Below are positions 12,962 through 21,481 of a DNA stretch of 64,000 bases, in pieces. The position numbers were made by a program, and so were the translations under genes. The stretch lies in the NCBI RefSeq assembly GCF_000067045.1, contig NC_010125.1, positions 2,160,001 through 2,224,000 on the forward strand, read 5' to 3'. Under the pieces are notes generated by a model, which saw only the letters and a list, made by a program, of their open reading frames with translations, made no database searches and was not told where the DNA came from. Position 1 is the first letter of the stretch, and each line of letters opens with the position of its first letter. The DNA comes from Gluconacetobacter diazotrophicus PA1 5 (GTDB lineage: Bacteria; Pseudomonadota; Alphaproteobacteria; Acetobacterales; Acetobacteraceae).

Positions 12962-13749
12962 ACGAAATCCCCTACGAACTGGCGGGCGACATGCAGGGCA
13001 CCGCGATCGCGCACGACCTGCCGGCCGCCGACGGCCTGATCGCCAACGGGATCGGCAAGACCTACAAGAAGCGGCCGGTGGTGCGGAACGTCTCGATCCA
13101 GGTCCATCGGGGCGAGGCCGTGGGCCTGCTGGGCCCCAACGGGGCCGGCAAGACGACCAGCTTCTACATGATCGTGGGGCTGGTGCAGCCCGATACCGGG
13201 GCGATCACGCTGGACGGAACCGACATCACCCAGTTGCCGATGTATCGCCGCGCCCGGCTGGGCATCGGCTACCTGCCGCAGGAAGCCAGCATTTTCCGTG
13301 GCCTGAATGTCGAGCAGAACATCATGGCGGCGCTGGAAGTCGTGGAAGCCGATCCCGAGCGGCGCGAGGCGATGCTGGATGGATTGCTGGGCGAATTCGG
13401 TATCTCGCACCTGCGGCGTGCGCCATCGCTGGCCCTGTCGGGCGGCGAGCGCCGCCGCCTGGAAATTGCCCGCGCCCTGGCCAGCCAGCCGCATTACATC
13501 CTGCTGGACGAACCGCTGGCCGGCATCGACCCGATCGCGGTGGGCGAAATCCGCGATCTCGTCTCGCACCTCAAGGATCGCGGGATCGGCGTGCTGATCA
13601 CCGACCACAATGTCCGCGAGACGCTGGAGGTGATCGACCGCGCCTATATCATGCACAGCGGCCAGGTGCTGATGGAAGGCCGCCCCGAGGAAATCGTCGC
13701 CAACGAGGACGTCCGACGGGTGTACCTTGGGGAGAATTTCTCCCTCTGA
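12958..13749 (+). CDS. lptB: LPS export ABC transporter ATPase LptB
   Basis: Cytoplasmic ATPase of LptB2FG, which powers extraction of LPS from the inner membrane. The Walker A motif is LLGPNGAGKTTSFYM, the signature LSGGERRRLEIARALAS, and Walker B with the catalytic Glu is ILLDEPLAGIDP. The H-loop appears in LITDHNVRETL. The 263 residues include an N-terminal extension of about 20 compared with E. coli LptB. It starts on ATGA with lptA and is followed 10 bases later by rpoN, the order seen in many proteobacteria. Confidence 0.96.
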   Translation: MNEIPYELAGDMQGTAIAHDLPAADGLIANGIGKTYKKRPVVRNVSIQVHRGEAVGLLGPNGAGKTTSFYMIVGLVQPDTGAITLDGTDITQLPMYRRARLGIGYLPQEASIFRGLNVEQNIMAALEVVEADPERREAMLDGLLGEFGISHLRRAPSLALSGGERRRLEIARALASQPHYILLDEPLAGIDPIAVGEIRDLVSHLKDRGIGVLITDHNVRETLEVIDRAYIMHSGQVLMEGRPEEIVANEDVRRVYLGENFSL

Positions 13750-13759
13750 CCGTCTGTCC

Positions 13760-15136
13760 ATGACGATCGGCCCCAGGCTCGCGCTCCGGCAGGCCCAGAC
13801 CCTCGTCATGACGCCGCAATTGCGGCAGGCGATCCACCTTCTGCAATTGTCCAACCTCGACGCCTGTTCGTTCATCGAACAGGAACTGGAACGCAATCCG
13901 CTGCTGGAGCGCGCGAACCTGGCGGGGCTCGAGGAACTCCGGCCCAAGGTCGTGGCCCACGGTGCGCGCCATGACCCTCGCCTGGAACGGGTCCCCGACC
14001 AGGACTGGGCCGCCACGGCGGGGACCCTGCCCGGCCCGGCCCCCTCGCTGCACGAACGGCTGGCGCAACAGGTGCGGCTGTCGTGGCGCGATGCCGGCGA
14101 CCGGCTGGTAGGGGCGTATCTGATCACCCTGCTGGACGCCGACGGGCGGCTCGTCCCCCCGACGGCGGTCATCGCCCAGTCCCTGGGCACCACGTTCGAC
14201 CATGTCGAGCGTGTGCGCCAGACCATGATGCAGTTCGAGCCGACGGGCCTGTTCGCCCACGATCTGGGCGAATGCCTGGCCGCCCAGTTGCGCGAACGCG
14301 ACCGGCTGGACCCGGCGATGGCCGTCCTGCTGCGGCACCTGGACCTGCTGGCCCGGCGCGACCTGCGCCGGCTGCAGGGTCTGTGCGGCGTCGATGCCGA
14401 GGACCTGGCGGACATGATTGCCGAGGTCCGCACCCTGTCCCCCCGCCCGGCCCGGGATTTCGGCGATCCGGCGGCCTGTTCCGTCATCCCGGACGTCCTG
14501 TTGCAGCCCGCGCCGGACGGGGACTGGATGCTGGAACTCAACCCCGAGACCATGCCGAGCGTGGTGGTGAATTCCGCATTGAGCACCCGGGTGGCGCTGC
14601 GGGCCCGGCGCGAGGACCGGCCGTTCCTGAACGAGCGCCTGGCCAGCGCCAACTGGCTGGTGCGCGCCCTGCAGCAGCGGGCCGACACGATCATCCGCGT
14701 CGCGACCGCGATCATGCGCCGGCAGCGCGGCTTCCTGGATCACGGGATCGGCCACCTGCGCCCGCTGGTGCTGCGCGATATCGCCGAAACGGTCGGGCTG
14801 CACGAAAGCACCGTCAGCCGGGTGACGGCGAACAAGTACATCGCCACCCCGCGCGGCCTGTTCGAGCTGAAATATTTCTTCACCACCGCGATCCCGGGCC
14901 GCGCGGGCGGCGCCGACCACAGCGCCGAGGCCATCCGCCATCGGATCAAGACCTTGATTTCACAGGAATCTGATAGAAAAATCCTGTCCGACGATGCAAT
15001 CGTGACCCGGTTACGCAAGGAAGGAATAGACATTTCTCGCCGAACCGTGGCCAAATACCGGGATGCGCTGAGGATACCCAACTCGACGCAGAGAAAACGG
15101 GACAAGGCCCTCATCGGCCTGAAACCGGAAGCTTGA
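13760..15136 (+). CDS. rpoN: RNA polymerase sigma-54 factor
   Basis: Alternative sigma factor that recognises -24/-12 promoters and needs enhancer-binding ATPases. It typically serves nitrogen metabolism. The 458 residues show the Gln-rich region I (ALRQAQTLVMTPQLRQAIHLL), a core-binding region II, and the helix-turn-helix segment (IAETVGLHESTVSRVTANKY). The RpoN box appears in SRRTVAKYRDALRIPNS. I chose the ATG at 13760; the longer TTG frame from 13727 would overlap lptB and adds nothing conserved. Its partners (ntrC, nifA) are not in the window. Confidence 0.96.
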   Translation: MTIGPRLALRQAQTLVMTPQLRQAIHLLQLSNLDACSFIEQELERNPLLERANLAGLEELRPKVVAHGARHDPRLERVPDQDWAATAGTLPGPAPSLHERLAQQVRLSWRDAGDRLVGAYLITLLDADGRLVPPTAVIAQSLGTTFDHVERVRQTMMQFEPTGLFAHDLGECLAAQLRERDRLDPAMAVLLRHLDLLARRDLRRLQGLCGVDAEDLADMIAEVRTLSPRPARDFGDPAACSVIPDVLLQPAPDGDWMLELNPETMPSVVVNSALSTRVALRARREDRPFLNERLASANWLVRALQQRADTIIRVATAIMRRQRGFLDHGIGHLRPLVLRDIAETVGLHESTVSRVTANKYIATPRGLFELKYFFTTAIPGRAGGADHSAEAIRHRIKTLISQESDRKILSDDAIVTRLRKEGIDISRRTVAKYRDALRIPNSTQRKRDKALIGLKPEA

Positions 15137-15230
15137 GGCCCGAATCCCGACGCCATGACCGGCAGTTTGGAGCGCCGGCATGCATCGTCCGGTTTCGGAC
15201 GCTCCTCCTCCATGCAAGGGGTGATGTCAC

Positions 15231-15818
15231 ATGCAGATCAGTGTCGCTGGCAAGCAGATCGACCTCTCCGACGCTTTGAAGCACCGGGTTACGGCCCATC
15301 TCGATCGTCTTGCCGACAAATTCTTCGACCGTGCCCTGGATGCGCAGGTCACCTTCAGCCGCGCCCGATCCTTCTTTACCTGCGATATCAACCTTCATGC
15401 CGCGCGGGGCCTGACCCTGCGGGGTGAAGGCGAGGCCGCCGATGCCCATGGCGCCTTCGACGACGCGGCCGAACATATCGCCCGTCGCCTGCGCCGCTAT
15501 CGCGAGCGGGTGAACGACCATATCCGCACCCTGCCCCGTCGCAAGACGCCCGAGGTGGGTCGCAGCTACATCCTTCGCCCGGCGGAAAGCGACGGGCGGG
15601 TCCGGGGTGAAGCGATGCACGACACGGGTCCGTACGCGACCATCGTCGCCGAGCGCGCCGCCGAAATCGCGACACTCAGCGTCAGCGAGGCCGTGATGCG
15701 CCTCGATCTGGCGGCCTCGACCCTGCTGATGTTCCGCAACAGCACCAGCGACCAGATCAACGTCATCTACCGCCGACAGGACGGCAATATCGGCTGGCTG
15801 GACCCCAGCCCGGCCTGA
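15231..15818 (+). CDS. hpf: Long-form ribosome hibernation promoting factor
   Basis: Binds the 30S decoding centre and drives 100S ribosome dimers in stationary phase. The N-terminal HPF/RaiA domain begins MQISVAGKQIDLSDALK and runs to about residue 105. After a linker, the C-terminal dimerisation domain contains ATLSVSEAVMRLDLAASTL and FRNSTSDQINVIYRRQDGNI. At 195 residues it is the long form. It follows rpoN by 94 bases, the usual linkage. A strong hairpin ends the unit at 15826-15852. Confidence 0.95.
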   Translation: MQISVAGKQIDLSDALKHRVTAHLDRLADKFFDRALDAQVTFSRARSFFTCDINLHAARGLTLRGEGEAADAHGAFDDAAEHIARRLRRYRERVNDHIRTLPRRKTPEVGRSYILRPAESDGRVRGEAMHDTGPYATIVAERAAEIATLSVSEAVMRLDLAASTLLMFRNSTSDQINVIYRRQDGNIGWLDPSPA

Positions 15819-15825
15819 CCGGCCA

Positions 15826-15852
15826 GCCGGGGCGATCCATGATCGCCCCGGC
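15826..15852. terminator. Terminator between convergent hpf and DUF1150 genes
   Basis: Perfect 12-base arms (GCCGGGGCGATC and its complement) enclose a CAT loop eight bases past hpf. A second inverted repeat of CCCCGGG/CCCGGGG follows at about 15861-15883, nearer the DUF1150 stop. Together they can end transcripts arriving from both sides. Confidence 0.65.
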
Positions 15853-15888
15853 ACGTCTTTCCCCGGGGACTTCTTCCCGGGGGCTTCA

Positions 15889-16152
15889 TCAATGCACCAG
15901 GGCCGGCACCATCTCGTGCTGCAGGATCGCCTCGATGGCGGTCGCCTCGTCCTCGGTCAGGGCCATCGGGGTGCCGTCCGCCGCATGGATGGCGAAGACG
16001 TCCTGCCCCTCGATCACCACCGCCTTGATATAGGCCATCCGCGACACACCCAGTGACAGAAGCTGGGTGTCGGTCAGATGATGCACGTCGGCGGGCAGCG
16101 ACGTCTGGTCCGCCTGAAGAACCACCCGTCCGTTCTGGGTCGTAATTCTCAT
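15889..16152 (-). CDS. DUF1150 family small protein
   Basis: An 87-residue protein of the alphaproteobacterial DUF1150 family, function unknown. It begins MRITTQNGRVVLQAD and contains LTDTQLLSLGVSRMAYIKAV with an acidic C-terminal half (ALTEDEATAIEAI). The ATG at 16152 has GGAGGA ten bases upstream, so the longer frame reaching 16431 is not used. It is downstream of hsp20 on the same strand with about 110 bases between; DUF1150 genes commonly sit beside hsp20, suggesting a stress-linked unit. Confidence 0.8.
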   Translation of the reverse strand: MRITTQNGRVVLQADQTSLPADVHHLTDTQLLSLGVSRMAYIKAVVIEGQDVFAIHAADGTPMALTEDEATAIEAILQHEMVPALVH

Positions 16153-16265
16153 GATCTGGTCCTCCGGGCCGGGATGTCCCATGATGCGGCGACATCCGGT
16201 CCACTGGGCCCTCCCTGGCGGGACGGCCATGTCGATGGGGGCGCGGGCGGCACGTGGGCGGCCCG

Positions 16266-16754
16266 CTAGTCTTCCTCGATAACCCGCACCACGCGCTGGG
16301 CGCGGACCTTGGGCAGGTCGATTTCGGCCGGGGGGGCCGATGCGCGCCCCTGCGTGATCTCGATCCGCCGGACCCGGACCTCGGGTTGCGGGCGCAGCAG
16401 GTCGATATGGAGCAAACCGTTGTCCAGCCACGCGTTGCCGACCTCGATCCCCTCCGCCAGGACGAACGCCTTCTGGAACTGCCGTGCGGCGATACCCCGA
16501 TGCAGGAACACGCGTCCCTGGGAATCGTCGGTCTGCCGCCCGCGAATGACCAGTTGGTTGTCTTCCTGCGTGATCTGCAGGTCTTCCATCACGAACCCGG
16601 CCACCGCCAGGGTGATACGCAGCGCCGTGGGGCTGATCTGCTCTATATTATAAGGGGGATAGCCGTCGGCCGTTCCCTTGGATGCGCGTTCCAGCATCTG
16701 TTCCAGATGGTCGAACCCCAGAAACATGGGGGATGCGAAAAGTCTTCCCGACAC
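16266..16754 (-). CDS. Small heat-shock protein, Hsp20/IbpA family
   Basis: ATP-independent holdase that binds unfolded proteins during heat or oxidative stress. An N-terminal arm (FLGFDHLEQMLERASK) precedes the alpha-crystallin domain, including YNIEQISPTALRITLAVAGF, QLVIRGRQ and RVFLHRGIAARQFQKAF. The strand NAWLDNGLLHIDLLRP and an acidic tail follow. I place the start at GTG 16754 because GAGGAGG lies five bases before it; the frame extends to a TTG at 16781 without a ribosome site. Length is then 162 residues. Confidence 0.9.
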   Translation of the reverse strand: MSGRLFASPMFLGFDHLEQMLERASKGTADGYPPYNIEQISPTALRITLAVAGFVMEDLQITQEDNQLVIRGRQTDDSQGRVFLHRGIAARQFQKAFVLAEGIEVGNAWLDNGLLHIDLLRPQPEVRVRRIEITQGRASAPPAEIDLPKVRAQRVVRVIEED

Positions 16755-16907
16755 ACAGGCCTCCTCAACCGAGCGAGACAATCACGCGGGCCCGGCACCG
16801 GCGCCCGCATGCGTCATGATATGGGACGCCATGCCGCTTCCGCAAGGGAGCGGTCAATCTGACTCTTGTCCGGGACAAACTTGCTGTACGCCGGGACGGT
16901 CGAATAT

Positions 16908-17036
16908 GGAAATGAAGGGCTGATTGGCCCGAACGAGGAATTTCCCCCGCCTGGTTGCCCAAGCGAGGGATGATCCTTCACAGAAAAAACCTTACGGTAA
17001 TTCTGTTACCGTGGTTTCCCTACCGAATTGCCAAGA
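16908..17036 (-). ncRNA. Predicted tracrRNA of the type II-C system
   Basis: Bases 17009-17032 match the array's repeat (positions 2-25 on the proposed crRNA strand) at 23 of 24 positions, so the minus-strand transcript can pair with crRNA. Reading leftwards, the anti-repeat is followed by a small hairpin (16995-17011). Next is an 11-bp stem with a GCAA tetraloop (16944-16969), then a GGGC/GCCC hairpin with a T-rich tail (16930-16908). The proposed promoter is at 17067-17039. Both ends are estimates. This accounts for most of the gap between hsp20 and cas9. Confidence 0.75.
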
Positions 17037-17038
17037 AC

Positions 17039-17079
17039 AGATGACCTTATTGACTTGAAGAAGTCAAGAGGCTTGAAAT
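17039..17079. promoter_or_regulatory. Shared divergent promoter of tracrRNA and cas9
   Basis: The near-palindrome TTGACTTGAAGAAGTCAA at 17050-17067 carries a TTGACT -35 box on each strand. Leftwards, TCATCT (17044-17039) is 17 bases away and would start RNA at the anti-repeat. Rightwards, TGAAAT (17074-17079) is 18 bases away and would give cas9 a very short leader. The -10 boxes are imperfect. Confidence 0.45.
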
Positions 17080-17094
17080 CGCTTGGGGGAAAAT

Positions 17095-20000
17095 ATGATC
17101 GACGAAAGCCTGACATTCGGGATCGACTTGGGCATCGGTTCATGCGGCTGGGCCGTACTGCGGCGGCCGTCTGCCTTCGGAAGAAAAGGCGTGATAGAAG
17201 GAATGGGGAGTTGGTGCTTCGATGTTCCCGAAACCAGCAAGGAACGGACGCCCACCAACCAGATTCGGCGTTCCAACCGACTGCTACGGCGGGTAATCCG
17301 CCGCCGCCGCAACCGTATGGCCGCAATCAGGCGATTACTCCACGCCGCCGGGCTGCTTCCCTCGACCGACAGCGATGCGTTGAAACGCCCTGGCCACGAT
17401 CCATGGGAGTTGCGCGCGCGCGGCCTCGACAAACCGTTGAAACCCGTCGAGTTCGCGGTCGTGCTTGGCCATATCGCCAAAAGGCGGGGCTTCAAATCCG
17501 CCGCCAAGCGCAAGGCGACAAACATCAGCAGCGACGACAAGAAGATGCTGACCGCACTGGAAGCCACTCGCGAGCGGCTGGGGCGCTACCGCACGGTCGG
17601 CGAAATGTTTGCGCGTGATCCTGATTTTGCCAGCCGCCGCCGCAACCGCGAAGGCAAATATGACCGCACTACTGCCCGTGACGACCTGGAGCATGAGGTC
17701 CACGCCCTGTTCGCCGCGCAGCGCCGGCTGGGACAGGGTTTCGCCTCGCCAGAACTGGAAGAAGCGTTCACCGCCAGTGCCTTCCACCAGCGGCCGATGC
17801 AGGACAGCGAAAGGCTGGTAGGTTTCTGCCCATTCGAAAGGACGGAGAAGCGCGCAGCGAAATTGACTCCGTCCTTTGAGCGATTCCGCCTGCTGGCCCG
17901 GCTCCTCAACCTGCGCATTACGACGCCCGATGGCGAACGCCCGTTGACCGTCGATGAAATCGCTCTCGTTACCCGCGATCTCGGCAAGACTGCAAAGCTG
18001 TCGATCAAGCGCGTGCGGACCCTGATCGGTCTGGAGGACAATCAACGTTTTACCACGATCAGGCCGGAGGATGAGGATCGCGATATCGTTGCCCGGACCG
18101 GTGGGGCGATGACGGGAACCGCGACCCTCCGCAAGGCTCTCGGCGAGGCGCTTTGGACCGACATGCAAGAGAGGCCGGAGCAGCTTGACGCGATTGTCCA
18201 GGTACTCAGTTTCTTCGAGGCGAACGAAACAATAACGGAGAAATTGCGTGAGATCGGTCTGACGCTTGCGGTCCTCGACGTTTTACTGACGGCGCTGGAT
18301 GCTGGCGTATTCGCGAAATTCAAGGGCGCTGCCCATATTTCGACGAAAGCGGCGCGCAACCTGCTGCCCCATCTCGAACAAGGCCGACGCTATGACGAAG
18401 CTTGCACGATGGCCGGCTATGACCATGCTGCCTCCCGCCTTTCCCATCACGGTCAGATCGTCGCAAAGACCCAGTTCAACGCACTGGTCACGGAAATCGG
18501 GGAAAGCATTGCCAACCCTATCGCCCGCAAAGCCCTGATCGAAGGGCTCAAGCAGATCTGGGCGATGCGTAATCACTGGGGCTTGCCCGGTTCGATCCAT
18601 GTCGAACTTGCCCGCGATGTCGGCAACAGTATCGAAAAGCGACGGGAAATTGAAAAACATATTGAAAAAAATACCGCCCTGCGCGCGCGCGAACGTCGGG
18701 AGGTCCATGATCTTCTTGATCTGGAAGATGTGAACGGCGACACATTGCTGCGTTACCGACTATGGAAAGAACAGGGAGGCAAATGCCTGTATACCGGCAA
18801 GGCTATCCACATTCGTCAGATAGCAGCCACCGACAACAGCGTCCAGGTGGATCATATCCTGCCTTGGTCCCGCTTCGGCGATGACAGCTTCAACAACAAG
18901 ACGCTGTGTCTTGCCAGTGCCAACCAGCAAAAAAAGCGATCGACGCCCTATGAATGGCTCTCCGGACAGACTGGCGATGCGTGGAACGCTTTTGTACAGC
19001 GGATCGAGACCAACAAGGAACTGCGCGGCTTCAAGAAGCGCAATTATCTGCTGAAAAACGCCAAAGAGGCTGAAGAGAAATTCCGCAGCCGCAATCTCAA
19101 TGACACGCGCTATGCCGCACGCCTGTTCGCGGAAGCAGTGAAACTGCTTTATGCTTTTGGCGAGCGGCAGGAAAAGGGCGGTAATCGTCGCGTCTTCACC
19201 CGGCCCGGCGCTCTTACGGCGGCTTTGCGTCAGGCATGGGGGGTGGAATCACTCAAGAAACAGGATGGCAAGCGCATCAATGATGACCGCCATCACGCGC
19301 TGGATGCGCTGACAGTGGCGGCAGTTGACGAAGCCGAGATCCAGCGGCTGACCAAATCTTTTCACGAATGGGAACAGCAGGGACTGGGCCGACCACTGCG
19401 ACGTGTCGAACCGCCGTGGGAAAGCTTTCGTGCGGATGTTGAGGCAACCTATCCGGAAGTATTCGTTGCCCGCCCCGAACGCCGCCGCGCGCGTGGCGAG
19501 GGCCATGCCGCGACAATCCGGCAGGTGAAAGAGCGCGAATGTACGCCCATCGTCTTTGAACGGAAGGCCGTTTCCAGCCTCAAGGAAGCCGACCTTGAAC
19601 GGATTAAGGATGGCGAACGCAATGAGGCCATCGTGGAGGCTATACGCTCCTGGATCGCAACCGGCCGGCCCGCCGACGCCCCACCCCGTTCGCCACGCGG
19701 CGATATTATCACCAAGATCCGTCTGGCGACCACGATCAAGGCCGCCGTTCCCGTCCGCGGGGGCACTGCCGGTCGAGGAGAAATGGTACGGGCGGACGTG
19801 TTTAGCAAGCCCAACCGCAGGGGCAAGGACGAATGGTATCTGGTGCCCGTTTATCCACATCAGATCATGAATCGGAAGGCTTGGCCAAAGCCACCGATGC
19901 GGTCGATAGTTGCCAATAAGGATGAGGATGAATGGACCGAAGTCGGTCCCGAGCATCAATTTCGCTTTAGTCTTTATCCTCGCTCCAATATAGAGATCAT

Positions 20001-20235
20001 AAGACCGAGTGGAGAAGTGATCGAAGGATATTTCGTGGGCCTTCATCGGAACACGGGGGCACTAACAATATCAGCACATAATGATCCCAAGTCGATACAT
20101 TCGGGAATTGGCACAAAAACCTTGCTGGCCATAAGTAAGTATCAAGTGGACCGCTTTGGTAGAAAATCCCCTGTCCGCAAAGAGGTGCGCACATGGCATG
20201 GCGAGGCGTGCATATCTCCCACCCCTCCCGGTTGA
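17095..20235 (+). CDS. cas9: CRISPR-associated endonuclease Cas9, type II-C
   Basis: RNA-guided double-strand DNA nuclease. At 1046 residues it has the compact II-C size. RuvC-I is FGIDLGIGSCGWAV (Asp11). An arginine-rich bridge helix covers about residues 58-82. RuvC-II has IHVELARDVG (Glu504), HNH has QVDHILPWSRFGDDSFNNK (Asp586-His587, then Asn), and RuvC-III has DRHHALDALT (His733, Asp737). All catalytic residues are present, so the enzyme looks active. The ATG at 17095 has TTGGGGG just upstream; TTG 17083 lies within that ribosome site. GC is lower than in neighbours, suggesting transfer. Its end overlaps cas1 by 43 bases. Confidence 0.97.
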   Translation: MIDESLTFGIDLGIGSCGWAVLRRPSAFGRKGVIEGMGSWCFDVPETSKERTPTNQIRRSNRLLRRVIRRRRNRMAAIRRLLHAAGLLPSTDSDALKRPGHDPWELRARGLDKPLKPVEFAVVLGHIAKRRGFKSAAKRKATNISSDDKKMLTALEATRERLGRYRTVGEMFARDPDFASRRRNREGKYDRTTARDDLEHEVHALFAAQRRLGQGFASPELEEAFTASAFHQRPMQDSERLVGFCPFERTEKRAAKLTPSFERFRLLARLLNLRITTPDGERPLTVDEIALVTRDLGKTAKLSIKRVRTLIGLEDNQRFTTIRPEDEDRDIVARTGGAMTGTATLRKALGEALWTDMQERPEQLDAIVQVLSFFEANETITEKLREIGLTLAVLDVLLTALDAGVFAKFKGAAHISTKAARNLLPHLEQGRRYDEACTMAGYDHAASRLSHHGQIVAKTQFNALVTEIGESIANPIARKALIEGLKQIWAMRNHWGLPGSIHVELARDVGNSIEKRREIEKHIEKNTALRARERREVHDLLDLEDVNGDTLLRYRLWKEQGGKCLYTGKAIHIRQIAATDNSVQVDHILPWSRFGDDSFNNKTLCLASANQQKKRSTPYEWLSGQTGDAWNAFVQRIETNKELRGFKKRNYLLKNAKEAEEKFRSRNLNDTRYAARLFAEAVKLLYAFGERQEKGGNRRVFTRPGALTAALRQAWGVESLKKQDGKRINDDRHHALDALTVAAVDEAEIQRLTKSFHEWEQQGLGRPLRRVEPPWESFRADVEATYPEVFVARPERRRARGEGHAATIRQVKERECTPIVFERKAVSSLKEADLERIKDGERNEAIVEAIRSWIATGRPADAPPRSPRGDIITKIRLATTIKAAVPVRGGTAGRGEMVRADVFSKPNRRGKDEWYLVPVYPHQIMNRKAWPKPPMRSIVANKDEDEWTEVGPEHQFRFSLYPRSNIEIIRPSGEVIEGYFVGLHRNTGALTISAHNDPKSIHSGIGTKTLLAISKYQVDRFGRKSPVRKEVRTWHGEACISPTPPG

Positions 20236-21086
20236 CGCATCGGAATCGGCAGCTCGTTGTTGCTCAGGATGGTGGCGAGGTATCATTGGCGGTGGAGGAC
20301 ATCGCGTGCCTTATCCTCGATACGCGACAAGTGAGCATCACCGGGTCTCTTCTCTCTGCGCTTGCAGAAAATGGCGTTGCCATGATCGTGCCCGATGCCA
20401 GGCATCATCCTGCCGGTATCCTGCTGCCTTTTCACCAGCATCATGCCCAGGCGCACATAGCACATGCCCAGATCTCGATCAGCCAACCATTGAAGAAGCG
20501 CCTGTGGCAGACATTGGTCGTCGCCAAGATACGTAATCAGGCTGCACTACTGGACCAACTCGGCCGGCCGCAAGGACAAACGATTGCAGCAATGGCTGGA
20601 CGGGTCGCTTCCGGCGATCCGGGCAATGTGGAAGCACAGGCGGCCCGAGCTTACTGGGCGAGCCTGTTTTCGGATTTTACACGCGCAAACGAGAATGATC
20701 GTCGTAATGCGTTGCTTAACTATGGTTATGCGATCATGCGAGCCGCGATTGCACGCGCATGCGTGGCGCTGGGATTGCTCCCAGCTTTCGGGGTACATCA
20801 CGCATCGAAAACCAATGCGTTCAATCTCGTCGACGATCTGATCGAGCCGTTCCGCCCCTTTGTGGACCGCATGGCGCATGACCGGGCTTTGGAACATGTA
20901 GGGGACACGCTGTCTATCGAGGATCGCCGTCAAATGTCGACGATCCTCAATGACAATGCGGCCATCGGTCGCGAGCGAATGACCGTCCTGGCCGCAACCG
21001 AAGCGGTAGCCATGTCCGTGGTGCGCGCCATCGAGCATGGCAGTGCCGCGCTTCTCTCGACTCCAACTCTGAAAGCCCGGGATTGA
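20193..21086 (+). CDS. cas1: CRISPR integrase Cas1, type II
   Basis: Catalytic subunit of the Cas1-Cas2 integrase that inserts new spacers. The 297-residue sequence has metal-ligand candidates Glu147 in GNVEAQAARAYW, and His202/His203 and Glu218 in GVHHASKTNAFNLVDDLIEPFRP, the pattern of type II Cas1. AAGAGG precedes the ATG. The first 43 bases overlap the end of cas9, so translation is coupled. With cas2 and no csn2 or cas4, the operon is type II-C. Confidence 0.96.
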   Translation: MAWRGVHISHPSRLTHRNRQLVVAQDGGEVSLAVEDIACLILDTRQVSITGSLLSALAENGVAMIVPDARHHPAGILLPFHQHHAQAHIAHAQISISQPLKKRLWQTLVVAKIRNQAALLDQLGRPQGQTIAAMAGRVASGDPGNVEAQAARAYWASLFSDFTRANENDRRNALLNYGYAIMRAAIARACVALGLLPAFGVHHASKTNAFNLVDDLIEPFRPFVDRMAHDRALEHVGDTLSIEDRRQMSTILNDNAAIGRERMTVLAATEAVAMSVVRAIEHGSAALLSTPTLKARD

Positions 21087-21095
21087 CGGTGCGCG

Positions 21096-21425
21096 ATGAA
21101 AGCCGAGGACATCCGGTTCATGTGGCTTCTCGTATTTTTCGACCTTCCGGTTCGCACCAAAGAGCAGCGACGACGCGCCAGTCGCTTTCGCCATTTCCTC
21201 AAGGATGACGGCTTCTTGATGTTGCAATTTTCGGTTTACGCACGCATCTGCCGAGGACAGGACGCTGTGGAAAAGCATGTTCGGCGGGTGCGGTCGAATC
21301 TTCCAAAGGAAGGTAGCGTTCGGACACTACAAATCACGGACAGGCAATACGGACGGATGGAATTGATGCTGGGCCTTGCGCCAAAAACCGAGCGAATCGG
21401 ACCTTCTCAGATGGTGCTGTTGTGA
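21096..21425 (+). CDS. cas2: CRISPR adaptation protein Cas2, type II
   Basis: Structural partner of Cas1 in spacer acquisition, forming the central dimer of the integrase. The 109-residue ferredoxin-like protein has the first strand MWLLVFFDLPVRTKEQRR with the conserved Asp. It continues with FLMLQFSVYARIC and a C-terminal strand of the usual kind. It starts nine bases after cas1. Its stop codon lies inside the left arm of a strong stem-loop (21417-21458). Confidence 0.95.
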   Translation: MKAEDIRFMWLLVFFDLPVRTKEQRRRASRFRHFLKDDGFLMLQFSVYARICRGQDAVEKHVRRVRSNLPKEGSVRTLQITDRQYGRMELMLGLAPKTERIGPSQMVLL

Positions 21426-21458
21426 TTTCGGCGTCAAAAAACGCGGAAATCACAACAG
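21417..21458. terminator. 18-bp stem-loop between convergent cas2 and CRISPR array
   Basis: Arms 21417-21434 and 21441-21458 match at 17 of 18 positions around a CAAAAA loop, and the cas2 stop codon is in the left arm. No T-run follows on either strand. It stands exactly where cas mRNA and the leftward array transcript would meet, so it may end or process both. Confidence 0.55.
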
Positions 21459-21481
21459 TTCCAATTACTTCCCTGCAAGGT

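Noticed and set aside
17009-17032. A solitary twelfth CRISPR repeat upstream of cas9
   Set aside because: It matches only two thirds of the repeat, with one mismatch, and is followed by tracrRNA-like hairpins. It is better explained as the anti-repeat.
17009-17090. tracrRNA transcribed rightwards into cas9
   Set aside because: In that direction the anti-repeat would pair with the wrong end of the repeat and no terminator precedes the cas9 start. The leftward reading gives near-complete pairing and a series of stems.
17083-17094. TTG start for cas9 four codons upstream
   Set aside because: These bases contain the G-rich ribosome site of the ATG at 17095, which sits directly before the RuvC-I strand.
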